Source: Gnetum montanum
Lineage: Eukaryota > Streptophyta > Gnetopsida > Gnetales > Gnetaceae
DNA: 64,000 nucleotides
NCBI GenBank assembly: GCA_015680685.1
Contig: MNCI01023453.1
Location: forward strand, 295,304-359,303
Direction of reading: 5' to 3'
Part shown: piece by piece, positions 35,301-46,550 of the stretch
Position numbering within the stretch: position 1 is the stretch's first letter
Layout of the letters: each line of letters starts with the position of its first letter
The notes under the pieces: generated by a model
Databases searched by the model: none
The model's input: only the letters and a program-made list of their open reading frames with translations
Told to the model about the DNA's origin: nothing
Position numbers and translations under genes: made by a program

Positions 35301-36695
35301 AGGAAGGGGCTTGTATGGACTTGGCAGGGCCCTCCACCAAGGCTACTGCCATCGTCTTGCATCAGCAAGAAGAGAGATCATAGTCGGACGTTGGTGAGTT
35401 TGGCGATACATTTTCCTTATCGTAGTCCATCTTGGCCATTGCTGATATGCTTAGTCATGTAACAAATGCTACAACGAATGTTGCAGGACCCCCTCTGATT
35501 CGTGTAGAGTCATGGGCCAAGATCCCTGACAAGTTTGCATTTGTACGGGGACTTGTTGATGACATGATTAAATGCCTTCAGGAGATGGACCCTAACGCAA
35601 GTAAGTAGTAGTATTAAATGCTCCTATGTCATTATGCTAAAACTTTTAAGTTTGTTGATTTTTCTATGCTAACACGATTGCTATGCTCTTGATGTTGACA
35701 TAGTCTCTCGGCTCAAATGGGACCTGGCATGACCCATGAGAGTTGGCACCATGCCTACACTCTCACCTGATGTGACCCAGGTGCCTCATCGCATGTTTGA
35801 TGAGGCTCACAAGTGCATCTTGCACTAGGCATGCTCCCTATCGAAGTATAAGCACATCAACGAGGACCTGTGGAAATGGGTCCAAAGGGCTATGCAAAGA
35901 GAGGCTGAGCTGGTCGCTGCGATGAAGGATCTCAGGTTGAGGAACGAGTTCCTTGTGAATCATAACCCTAACATTGAGGATTGGTGCAAGGCTATAGACG
36001 ACTACACCAAATTTTGGACTATCGTTCATCAGAACATTGAATCTTCTCGCGAGATAGTCGAACAACAAATGCAGATGAAGTTGCTAACCCAGAAGTTTCA
36101 AGACATGAAAGACATTAGCGCCAAGGTTTTCGAATGGGGGAAAACCCAGAGAGACGACAAACATATGTACAAGATAGAGAATGAGATCCATCAAAAATTG
36201 TACATAGGCGTTGTTGTGGAGGCATTCACATATGAAACATTTGTGAATGCCATCGACGCTTTTGAGGCTTACGCTAAGTTCAAAGAGCAGGTGAAGGTTA
36301 CGGAGTTTCCTGACTTGAAAGTGGACCTTATTATAGAAGAGACCGTAACCGCCCCCTTTCCTCAGGACCCCTAGAATGGATGACAGGCATTGGATGGAGA
36401 AAGCCACTACTACAAATGCTGAACCTAGCAACAGGCATTGGATGGACATCACGATAGAGGACATTTGGCATCACCTCAGGCTCGGCCTAGACCGGATACC
36501 CTTTGAGATTGACACAGGCCCCTCTCAAGTTAGTCACTTTACTATGTGGATGCTCATGTTATGTTATATTTTACGTTTGTTACCCTAATTGATTACTTCA
36601 TTCCTATGATGCAGGCTCCAGACGAGGGTGCAAGGCCCGTAGAGGGAGGGAATGAAGAACCTGGAGACAACAACACAAGGGAGGATGATGGATAA
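32331..36695 (+). pseudogene. Eight-exon antisense gene in element 2, function unknown
   Basis: Exons: 32331-32440, 32981-33430, 33513-33801, 33887-34937, 35068-35393, 35487-35600, 35704-36528, 36615-36695. Donors are GTAAGT, GTGAGT, GTAGGT, GTAAAC, GTGAGT, GTAAGT and GTTAGT; all introns end in AG. Exons pair one-to-one with element 1, with protein matches such as TCFQNPQGTIYCAGG (exon 2), MDLFMVPNLSILATEMLSLV (exon 4), DKFAFVRGLVDDMIKCLQEM (exon 6) and a coiled-coil-like VEQQMQMKLLTQKFQDMKD (exon 7). The start MAPKTHLVLAK is basic and the last exon is acidic. Several in-frame stops and at least one frame change show decay. The gene runs opposite to gag-pol and lies wholly between protease and RT. 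No known catalytic motif was seen. Confidence 0.78.
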
Positions 36696-36899
36696 GCAGG
36701 TGAAGTGGAGGTGAGCAGTGAAGACTAGAGACAACCCATGATAGCATGGGACTTATTTTTGATTTTTTTTGATATTTTGAAATGTTGAAATCTTGCAAAC
36801 ATTATCAATAGGTGAAAGTTTTGAATAAACTGAAAAACTTCAAAAAAGAAATTGATTTTGTGTTAACTTGCATATCATGTAAAGTTTTAATGCTTTCAT

Positions 36900-37115
36900 A
36901 TGCTAGTTTTAGGCCATTTTGGGCCATTGTGTAACATGCCAAAGAAAATTATATGTAAAAAAAAAAGCGTAAAGAAACAATGCTAGTTTTAGGCCATTTT
37001 GGGCCATAGCGTAGCATGCCAGAAGGACGATATGTTAGCAAAATAGAAAGCAATGATGCTAGTTTTAGGCCATTTCAGGCCATAGCGTAGCATGCCAAAG
37101 GATGGCATGTTAACC
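36900..37115. repeat. Tandem repeat at the protease-side end of the element 2 spacer
   Basis: Three units of about 70 bp with ATGCTAGTTTTAGGCCATTT and GGGCCATAGCGTAGCATGCC. On the minus strand the core is GGCC...GGCCTAAAACTAGCAT, matching the 7405-7670 repeat of element 1 in place and wording. Confidence 0.8.
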
Positions 37116-37189
37116 AAGCATAGAAGTGGAGAATGTAGAAGGGATGTCAACTGGGCAGGAAGCAGCAAGGTCACTACGCTATGCGTAGT

Positions 37190-40100
37190 TTCTTCTTGAC
37201 CTGTCATGGGTCGATCAGAACGTAAGGTTGAGGTTTTTCACTAGGGTCCTCGTTCATGTCACTATCCCTCACTTGGAAGGGCAGCTCAACCCATGCATTT
37301 TTGGTTTGGAGGTCAGCTTGTCATGCCGATCTTTCCATTGGATGATTAATGGATGCGTGAACAGGTGACTCACCCTCAGAGGTTGTGACCTTTGAGCCCT
37401 GCTCCAAGTCTACATCACTGACTGCTCGCATTGCTACTTCGTCATCATGGATCACCACCTCCCTGCCTACATATGGTAAATGGATCTACTTATGTATAGG
37501 CGAGGAGACAATCCTAAGTTGTGCTAACCATGATCTTCCCAAGATCAGGTTAACCCAGGGCATTTCCTCGACCACGATGAATGTCACGTCTATGGAGAAC
37601 TAGTCCCCTACTACATAGTTTACGTGAACTGTGCCCTTTACCAGGATGCGTGCCCCATTGAAGGACCTTAGACATGATGTCATTGTGGGTTTGATCTAAT
37701 CAACCAATCCCAACTTGTCCACAATAGGGAAGGGAATGACGTTCATGGCAGCCCCATCATCAATGTGTACCCTTCAGATCTGGTGTTGGCCGATCCGAAT
37801 TGTGATGAAGAGAGGCACCGTAGTCAACTGATCCCCTTCAGGATCTTCCCTAATGGCATCATCACAGAAAGTTAATTGTGGTGCCATGGACTCTACGGGT
37901 AGATAGGGAAGCATGACCGAATGCATTGCTTCCTCTTCCACTGGCATGTTCCCTTCGATCAGAACTGTTGTTAACATGGGGATCAGAGCCTCGCGGTGGG
38001 GTACAGATGTCATGATTAGGTCGTACAAGCTTAGTGTATTGTTTTTCTTCTTTAGAGCTTTCTTGACTTGGGTGAGGGCATCTAGAAGGTCTTGGCTGCC
38101 CTCTTTTTTGACATTTTTCTCCACTTCGATTCGTCCCAGACGACGAATCTCCCAAGGAGAGGTGACTTTGGATTTGGGTTCAGATCCTCGTCGGCAAGGT
38201 GATGCAGGCTACGTAGTCATGTCGACCTTTGTATTTAAGGGTGAAGGTGCAGATGCAAGTGGTGAAGACATAGGCTTGAGGATACCCTTGATGGTACTTC
38301 CCTTCGACTTCTCCTCCACCTAGTGGACCTGTCACCTTGTAGGGAGAGGAGGTTGTTCAGGTTTGTTGCGCAAGATAGGGGCCATCGAAGGCATCGACCC
38401 CTTGATGAAGAATGGAGCTAGAGGTGTTAACTGACAGGGCCGCGTGGCTCCACTAATAAGTGGCGCAAATGTGGGTGCCCGTGGTGGGACTTTCAGGATG
38501 AAAGGCTACTGCAAGCTTGGGTCTACTGCTGGTGGTGCTAGTGCACTACGCTAAGGCACGCAGACCATGAATTGCTGCCGAGGTGGCCAGTGATCACTGT
38601 CAATGCTAATAGCGTTGATTACGTAACCAGCATTGTTGGTGTTAAGGGGGTCCATGTAGACATACATGGATTGGTTTTCAAGGTGCACTGGGTTGCTTTC
38701 GTCCAACACTAGTTTCCCTAGGTCAATTAATCTTTGGATGTCATCCTGTAATGACAGACAATAATATGTGTTGTGTTCGCATTTTTGGTGGTAGTCACAA
38801 AACCTATCTAGCCTGAAACCCCTAGGAATTGGAGGCTCATTGGGCAGGTCCAAAGAGGGATTCCTAAGGAGCTCACAGTAGCATTGATGTCTTGCATTTG
38901 CCTCTTCCAACATTTGCTTATGATGGATGTATCCAGCTACCAGTAGTTGCTTCAGAAGCTCTGAAGGTTTTAGAGGCAATGGGATGTACTTCAAATGGTC
39001 TTTGTGGTCAAAGTTGGATTTGGGTTGTGCAGATGTCTTGGGCGTAGGTATAGCAGGTTGCGGCATGTGGCCCAATTTGGGCACAGGGTTAGCCACATGT
39101 GTGGCCATTTTCTTGCTATTCTTACTACTGTTGTTGCTAGGTTTGGGCTTGGCCTCAGTTGCCACAACAGCCACTATGGTTTTTGGGATTTTACCCTTTT
39201 CCTTCTTTCCAAAGGTGCTCTTATAAGCGATGTAGGTAGGGTCTTTGCTTGCCTCGGCCGTGTCTTTTATGCTCTTAGTTTGAGCGAAAGCCTGACTAAG
39301 AGAGCGAGGAGAAAGATAGTACAGTTTGTACCTGATGAATTCGTTTACTGCACCCTTAAAGATGGCCAGCAAGTGGGCCTCTGCGATGGGCTCGCAAATT
39401 TATTTAAGGGTTACGCTCCAATGTTGAATGAATTTTTTGACTGGTTCTAGCAGGTATTGCTTCATGCTCATCAACTGATCCAGCATGGTTTCTGGCTTCA
39501 AGCTGTACTTGAAATGTGTCACGAACTGGGTCAAGGGCTCTTCCAAAGTTGAAATGGATGAGAATGGCAACACGTGGTACCAATCTAGGGCTTTCCTGGC
39601 TAGGGACGTAGCAAAGATGTAAATGATCATGTGTGGCCATTGTTGCAATAGCAAAGATTTAGACTTGAAAGTGACAAGATGTGCGTTGGGACCCCCCTCC
39701 CCATCGTACTTTGGAAAGTGTGGAAGAGACATCCTCGGGGGTAACGTCAAAGCTGGGATTACAGGGTTGATGGGGTCATCATGGTAAAAATCCATTGCTT
39801 GTACCGTGTCGGACCCAATTGCTTTGAGGCATTTTATTTCCTCAGTGAGGGTCTAGAAGAGCTAAAATGCTTGGTCTAGACTCGACGATGTAGTGGATGG
39901 CTGGGGAGCTGCTGGGGCAGCTCCCACTTATAGTATGACCCATTGGTTGTGCCGTTGGGACAACCCACACCAGCAATGCTGCGTATGTCGTCCACCACCT
40001 GGTAGGTGGTGTTCTTAAGGCAGTAGCCGCTGGTTGGGCTGTCGGGTATACTGCTTGTGTCACTGGAAACGTAGACCATAGCCCCATGTTAGGCGGTGCC

Positions 40101-41005
40101 GACTGCAAGGCTTGAGGTACTTGAGAGTAGATGAAATGAGACATTTGTGATGGTTGTAGCATAGGCGAGGAAACAAATGGGGCCCACCATGTAGACAGGC
40201 CGAGGCCCACCGCAGTTGGTGGAACCGAGGTGAATGTAGGAATAGAGGCACAAGTCATGTATGTTTGCGAAGTTGGTATGGTATGAACATGTGGCAGGGT
40301 AGCCATAATTGGCATGTTACATGCCACAAGAATGGACTAATGAATAGCCTACAAAGGAATAGTAGCTATAAACGGCATAGGTGAAACAGGCGAAAATGGA
40401 CGTGGAAGCACTGCAGGATTGGCATGGCTTCCCATAGCAGGCGTAATCATGGGTTGCAGAAGCATAGGCATAATTACAAAGGGAGTGGTAAGAGAATACG
40501 GCTTGGCCCAGAAGGACTAGGTAGGAGGGACAAGAGCAGGGCCGGTTGGACCTCCATCATTCTATTGGGAATCGAGTTCTTCCTACCCATCTTGGAAAGC
40601 ATCATCTTGGTTGGACGCTGTGTCCTATTGCTCCCTAAGCCTAGCCAACTAGATTAGCTGGTCTAGAAGCCTTTGGTATGCTTGTATTAAAGGTAACAAA
40701 ACACTGGGAATAGGGACAAATTCCTTCCCGTTGCAGTAAGCGAACTCGAAACTACGTTTTTTTTCAAGCTCATGTAAATCCAAGGGTAGATTTGCCTGCA
40801 CCTTTGCATAGAGAAAACTGTAATGCTCATGTTGTTGGGCTAATCCCTCAAGTCCTCGATTTTGGACTCTGAGAGATCGACGTGTTTCCAGCATCAGGTT
40901 CAACGGTTGTTCGGCACCAGTAATGCCTTGAGCCATAATGGGAGCTTCAACATTGAAAGGAACTTCTACGTTTAAGGCATTGGAAGTAGTAGTTGAAAAA
41001 GCCAT
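37190..41005 (-). pseudogene. Element 2 gag-protease
   Basis: Minus-strand gag starts MAFSTTTSNALNVEVPFNVE at 41005. N-terminal region to 40649, Pro/Gln-rich linker (40327-39842), capsid-type gag domain (39795-39400) with SLPHFPKYDGEGGPNAHL, then 39372-38551 with a CDYHQKCEHNTYYC finger that keeps its last Cys. The protease (about 38124-37500) carries HIDDGAAMNV and LILGRSWLAQL. A tail reading LPFQVRDSDMNEDPSEKPQP and LRIA ends about 37190, matching the tail before the element 1 donor; a clear donor is not preserved here. One frame change lies between 39842 and 39860; other breaks are stops. It builds the particle and matures it. Confidence 0.9.
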
Positions 41006-41039
41006 TGCAAACTGAAAAGTGCAAGAAATGCAAAAGGAA

Positions 41040-41800
41040 GAAAAATACTAAAAGGCTACAAAAGGAAGGCTTTAGATCTTGCATAATTCCATAGGAACCA
41101 TGGAGGCAACCGATCTATACCACATAGAGTGTAAACAACTGCGAAAGGGTGTTACATTTATGCCAATGCATGATGAGGTATAGAGCACATGCAAGACTAC
41201 CGTAAGACAGGAAGGAAAGTCAACTGGCAGTCAGAGGCTTTATTTCTTATAGGGTTCTCGAGGAACCATCGAGGCGACCGATCTACACCACACGATGTGT
41301 AAACAACCACATATGGGTGTCAAGTCTACGCTAATGCGTATCGGGGTGTAGAAGGCTTACAAGACTACCATTAGATGAGATAGCTAACTAGTGATCAAGC
41401 AGGCTTTACGTCTGGCAGGATTCCCAAGGGACCATTAAGGCGACTGCTCTATACCACATGAGATGGAATACCGAATGCGTGCAAGACTACCATAAAATGA
41501 GCAAGCAAACTAGTGATCAAGGAGGCTTTGCATCTTGCAGGATTCCCAAAGGACCATCGAGGAAACCCCTCTATACCATGTGAGATGGGATATAGAACAC
41601 ATGCAAGACTACTGTAAAATGAGCTAGTTAGCTGGCGATCAGAGGCTTTGTGTTCTGTGGGATTCCTGAGGGACCGTCAAGGCGACTGATCTGCACTGCA
41701 CAAAGCATAAACAACGAAAAAGGGTGTCACGTTTACACTAATGCGTATCAGGGTGCAAAATGCTCACAAAACTACCGTGACAAGCGGAAAAGGAACCAAA
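41040..41800 (-). repeat. Tandem-repeat leader of element 2
   Basis: About five imperfect units of 110-190 bp between PBS and gag, each with GGATTCCCAAGGGACCAT-type and ATGCAAGACTACCGTAA-type text. The element 1 leader (3229-3449) holds a single similar unit, so the array expanded in element 2. Confidence 0.8.
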
Positions 41801-41819
41801 GGCCCTCCTTCTAGTGCCA
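41801..41819 (-). other. Primer binding site of element 2
   Basis: Minus strand TGGCACTAGAAGGAGGGCC, six bases after the 5' LTR end. Same position and nearly the same sequence as in element 1. Confidence 0.82.
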
Positions 41820-41825
41820 GAAAAT

Positions 41826-43440
41826 TGTAGCAACCAAAAATGTTTGGGCTGGAAAACACAAAGGGGTCGGCGGGTGTGATAGTCTTGACCCTGTACCCAC
41901 AGGAGGGCCGTGCTAGGTGTGTATGGATATGGGGCACCCTGAATGGTCTGGTCAATTAGACAAGGACTTAATCAGCATATATATAGCCTTTTACAACATA
42001 TATCTAGAAATAGGAATGAAAATGTGAAGTAATACTTGAAAGTAAGTAAAGCAGAAAAGATAGTACAAAATGCGATGATAAGTGAGAAGTAAAGTAAAAT
42101 GTAGTTAGAAAAATGCACCACTCCGAAGCTACAATTTTGCTCTGTCAGGGTGGATACTGTTGATTGCATAGCTTGGCAGAGTGTAAAGATCCTAAGAGTA
42201 ACCAGGACGTGTAGAGAAAAATAGACTGTGCGCTTGGGCGTGGACTTAGGTGTTGATAATGTAGGAATTCTACCAAGGTGGTAGAATAAGGATGGAATAG
42301 AGTGTTAGCTGAGAATGCTAACTGTTTGTAGTGTTAAATAGAGAGCTTACAATGCTTGATGTTACAATGCCAGAGATGAGAGAAGTTTTCAGAATTCAAA
42401 AAGTTCTCACCCCTTGAATGCTATTTTTTCAAAAAAATGCAAACTCCTCTTGCATGCTATTTGCCGGGGTATTTATAGTACTAAAGGGCATGCGGAAGGG
42501 GAGGTTTGGATGCTACACCTCCCTCGGGCCCATGTTGACTCGCTGGCACTACATGTGTCATGTATGACCATTGGACCTACAAGAATGTTGTAATGCAAAC
42601 CTGCTATGGCATAACTGTGAGCCTACCACGTCGTAATTTCACCGTCAATGTCTCGAGATGTGTGCCAACAATTCAATTAGGTGAAGTGCATTGATGTCGC
42701 ACAACCACCCACATGCCTTGCTGTGCTTCGTAGCGTAGCATTCTTGGCATAGCATCTTGTCGTTCATTTTGCTACATGTGCATTGCATGCTTGCTATGCT
42801 ATGTTATGCTACGTAGCGTAGTGACTAGCCTTAGTCATGAAAACTTTGTAAGTTTGCAAGCTTTTTTCCGTGAGACTTGTAAACTTGTTGATTCTTCCTT
42901 TTGAGCTGCCTTCTATCTCTTCCGCAAGATTGCTACACCTTGCTATGCCATGTAGCTTAGCGTAGCATAGCAGCAGACATGGTCCTCCGCTTCATGACAG
43001 AAAGGGACATCGTTGCAAGACTTAAGCTTGAGAAAAGGAACTGGCTGTGAAGCTGTTGCCATGCTACGCTACGTCACGTGGCGTGGCGTAGCATAGCACT
43101 CCATTTTGCAATTGTCTTTTGAAGCTTGCTACACTATGTAGAGGGGTGTAGCATAGGGTAGCAGACTTCATGACTTAGAAAAATTGCCAAGCTATTTTGC
43201 GCATCCAGAATGCTGCTACCAACTCCACGCATCATTTTTGAGCAGGCTGTTAGTTGGGTAGGCTACTTGGGTGGATAGGCAGGGTGATCTGTAGATCCTG
43301 TTCATGCCCAAAGTAGAAAATTTTCTGAACTAGCCGGGCCTGGACTCAGAGCGTTCTCCTCCTGAAGATCTGTTGTGGTGCTACACAGATTGCAAGGCCT
43401 GGTGAAGCGAGAATGACTTCAAATTTTTTGGGATGTTTCA
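41826..43440 (-). repeat. Element 2 5' LTR, 1615 bp
   Basis: Copy of 25039-26666 with the same TGTAGC...GTTTCA ends on +. Minus-strand TATA box at 42470-42477 (TATTTATA on +). GCTATGC/GCATAGC words are dense around 42730-43160. The PBS follows it on the left. Confidence 0.93.
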
Positions 43441-43445
43441 GTGAG

Positions 43446-45629
43446 GTTGTGGTGTCATGTGACCAACAGATTCACGTGGAGAGATTGGCTGCTACATGTA
43501 ATAGCCATATGGATAGGGTTGCTGGTAGGGATATTATTGCCTTGGTGGTGGCATCCCCCATGATTGTGGGTATTTCCACTATTGTGTTGCTCAATAGGTT
43601 GTGGTGGAGTTCCACTTGGATAATACGCTGAAGGTTGGTGAAACCGCCTTGGGTTACCTTGGGAATAAGGTAACTATCGGGGTGCTTTTCATTTGTTAAG
43701 TCTAGGTTGAGAGAATACACCCTAAACTCTTGTAGATGTGAGATCACTGGGAAACATATCTTAGGATGGTCGTATTGGAAAATCTCACATCAACCGTCAT
43801 TTTTCGTATCTAAATCTACAACCTATTCGATGATGGCCATTTTACCCTTACCCTTGTTATGTGCATTGTCTACATATCTCCTTTTCTTCTTGTCATAGTC
43901 ACTACCTCGCTCCCTAAATTCCTCTACAATTTTAAGGATAGTTTTAAATCTACTATCCAAGGAGTTCTACATTTTTTTGTACCTTTTCCGCTACTTTGTT
44001 TTTTAACTTTTAAAGCAGAAAATTTTTCCTATTCACCATCTCTTCGAGTGGTAACTCTTCCTCCCCCTCACAGAATCTTACTCTCCTTTTTTTGAGGGAA
44101 GGATCTCTATTGTACTCTTCCACTCTTTCTCTCTTGCGTAGCTCCCCTTATTCCTTAGCTACTTGATCTAGAAATCTATGAACCTAATGAGACCTAAGCT
44201 CTAATAATCTCCCTTGGGCATATGTTCTAAGGGTTCTCCTAGTTTCATGCCTAAGTCCATCTATGAGATGGCATAGTTGATCCCACTGTGAATAACCATG
44301 GCCTGGGCAATGATGTAAAAGTGCATAATAATGACCCATGACAATAACCAAGGATTTATGATTCCCCTGCTTCCATCCTTGGATTTGTTTTCGTAGGTTA
44401 GACACTCGAGAGTAAGTTTGGTACTTGTCATTAAATAGTTCTAACATTGTACTTCACCTTCGAATGGATTACAGTTCCAAGGACTAGTACCAGCTTTCAA
44501 CTTCTTTAATTACTGTCCTTGGGAACAACTTTAGTTTTTTCCACCCATTTTCTATATTCTGCCAAGCACATGCATCGTGGAATTCTTGTAAATGATTTTA
44601 AGGATCAGCGTTATATCCCCCTTCAAATCGTGTTATATTATTCATGTCCAACCTCTTGATCCTACTATGTTTTTGGTGCCTTGTGGGAATTCTCATAGCC
44701 TCTGTGATATCTAACATGCTTCTAGTAGTGAGTAGGGGTTCTTCATGATCATATCGTTCATACCGTCTATGGTGTCTATGCGGTTCCCTACTCTCCCTTC
44801 TTCCATGCCTTGATTCCTTAGAGTGCCCTCGTCCTCATTCTCGACGATCTTGTTGGTGTTTTTCGCTCTATTTAAATTTAATCCTCATGGTTAGTTTCCT
44901 TATGGCTGTGTCTAGATATAGAAGGAGAGGGTGCATGTGATGATGAAGGTGAAGAAGAAGGAGAACGATTGCCATGATTGTGTTTTCTACCTTATTTTCT
45001 GTGGTCTTGACCATGATCATGGTGATACTCAGAATGTCTACCCTTGTCGTGAGTCTGTGTTCCCTCGTTGAACACTTCATGTTCGTGGGGATCAAAACTA
45101 GGGTTGTGAACTATGGAGTGTAGGTTCTAATACACCACCTCTTGACCATCATTAGGAGGGGGAACATCATTTGGTGGGGAACCTGTTGAAGTAGGTTTAC
45201 CACCCTAAATTTCGCTCAAGACATGTGGAGCGTTATGGGGAAATTTACCCTTCGAGGATGTATGATATCTCTCCTACTGCAAGTTCCTTTGACATTATGC
45301 TTCTGTGGGATGGTAGTCCCTTGTGTCGTGATTGCATGCAACATACTCTGCATACAAGGATGACATGCCTATTCGTGAAAGAGCACGAAGGAGCATGTTG
45401 GGAACTAATCGGTCTAGGGGTAAACAATGTTATCTTCCAAGTCTCTCTAACACAGCTGTTCATCTTGATGAAGAATAAATGTAAAGTCAATTACATACTC
45501 ATCATGATGAATATATACCACATGGAATTGTTGAGGGACTGGCGAATATTGGTTATGTGTGTTGTGCTGCCGACTGTCTCTTATGTTAGTCCTAGGTGGT
45601 GAGGTGCTTTTACGTGGAGAAGAAGACAT
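43446..45629 (-). pseudogene. Element 3 gag, main part
   Basis: Starts MSSSPRKSTSPPRTNIRDSR at 45629. The best-preserved capsid stretch is 44447-44184, with GHYYALLHHCPGHGYSQWDQ and LIDGLRHETRRTL, similar to Athila-type gag and to the gag copies at 49 kb and 54-55 kb. Upstream capsid text is scattered over several frames (about 44640-44450). The C-terminal His/Asn/Pro-rich part reaches the element 2 insertion point. Many stops and frameshifts are present. Confidence 0.8.
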
Positions 45630-45745
45630 TTTCTCTTATATTTACCATTGTCTTATTTTTCCTTTGATCAACCCTAAGGGTTCATTCTAGCTTCCCAATG
45701 ATATGGATGATGTCCTATGTTCTACATAGTGCACAAACAACTAAG

Positions 45746-45763
45746 TCCTTAGCAACAACACCA
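45746..45763 (-). other. Primer binding site of element 3
   Basis: Minus strand TGGTGTTGTTGCTAAGGA, one base after LTR B. It differs only by transitions from the tRNA-Asp-type site TGGCGCCGTTGCCGGGGA used by Athila elements. Confidence 0.75.
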
Positions 45764-45764
45764 A

Positions 45765-46545
45765 TGATGAGTGGGGAGGTACCCTTACACTCAACCATAC
45801 GAATACGAGCGTTTCATGTGCGATCCGGTCGAACTCCAAAGACTAAGTGCTTATGCACCTTAATGGAACACTTAAGGGTTAATTAATCATTGTCTTCCCA
45901 AAATTACTTGTATTTTCACAGTTGTATGGTTAAGTAAGTTTGAGGTATATGATTTTTATACTTTTTATCTTTTAATGTCTTATGATAATGAGGAAAGGTG
46001 AAGAGAACTAAATGGTTAACTTTTGGTAACTATTCACTAACTAAGTTCTAACTGTTCTTAACACCAGTATCTACTCCCACTTGCTGCACACATCCTGAAC
46101 CAGTGTAACACCACTAGGATTACCAAACACTAATTGTTACTGGGTTACCAAGCGCTAAACACATGCTTGAAGTGAGCATACTAAGTGTACTTAACTAGGA
46201 GAGCCAAGGGTTGAGAGAGAGATTAATTAACTAAGAAAGCATTTAAACATTCAATAATAATTAATTACTATTTAGCTTATTTCATGTACTACAAGGTTTA
46301 TCATAAAGTTCATCTTTATTGCTGTACACAAATGTGTGCTCAGGTATAATTTGCTCAAATAAATATATGTTCACTTTAAGACTCTTACTGTGGGCACATG
46401 GAAATTATTCTAACTCTGGAATGGTAAAACTGCAAGAGTTTAGCTAAGGGTCTAAGTCTAAGTGTCTAACAGAAGGGAAGCCGCTACTTATTTATAGACA
46501 TTTCAGCAGGCTGCAATATTGCGTACGTGATATTACGGTTCATCA
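45765..46545 (-). repeat. LTR B (5' LTR of element 3), 781 bp
   Basis: TGATGA...TCATCA ends and similar along its length to LTR A. A PBS lies on its left and the GGGTA duplication on its right (46546-46550). Confidence 0.92.
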
Positions 46546-46550
46546 GGGTA

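Larger units (their letters stand above)
25039..43440 (-). mobile_element. Element 2: Tat-lineage retrotransposon with antisense gene, inserted in element 3
   Basis: About 18.4 kb on the minus strand. 5' LTR 41826-43440, PBS 41801-41819, tandem-repeat leader, gag-protease 41005-37190, a stretch with a plus-strand eight-exon gene, pol 31438-27977, 30-bp repeats, PPT 26667-26680, and 3' LTR 25039-26666. Domain order and accessory gene match element 1, but the nucleotide sequences are very diverged, so the two belong to different families of one lineage. Confidence 0.93.
21110..46545 (-). mobile_element. Element 3: Athila-like gag-protease LTR element, split by element 2
   Basis: Minus-strand element. 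5' LTR B (45765-46545), PBS (45746-45763), gag (45629 leftwards), interruption by element 2 (25039-43440), gag C-terminus and protease (25038-24197), a 3' non-coding region and 3' LTR A (21110-21878). LTR ends are TGATGA...TCATCA. Flanked by perfect GGGTA. Without element 2 it is about 7 kb. No RT or integrase was found, so it depended on another element for copying, like known plant gag-only LTR elements. Confidence 0.88.

Noticed and set aside
34624-35352. 242-residue minus-strand frame opposite the element 2 antisense gene
   Set aside because: Ser-rich shadow of Glu/Gly-rich exons 4 and 5; the plus-strand exons align with element 1 and this frame does not.
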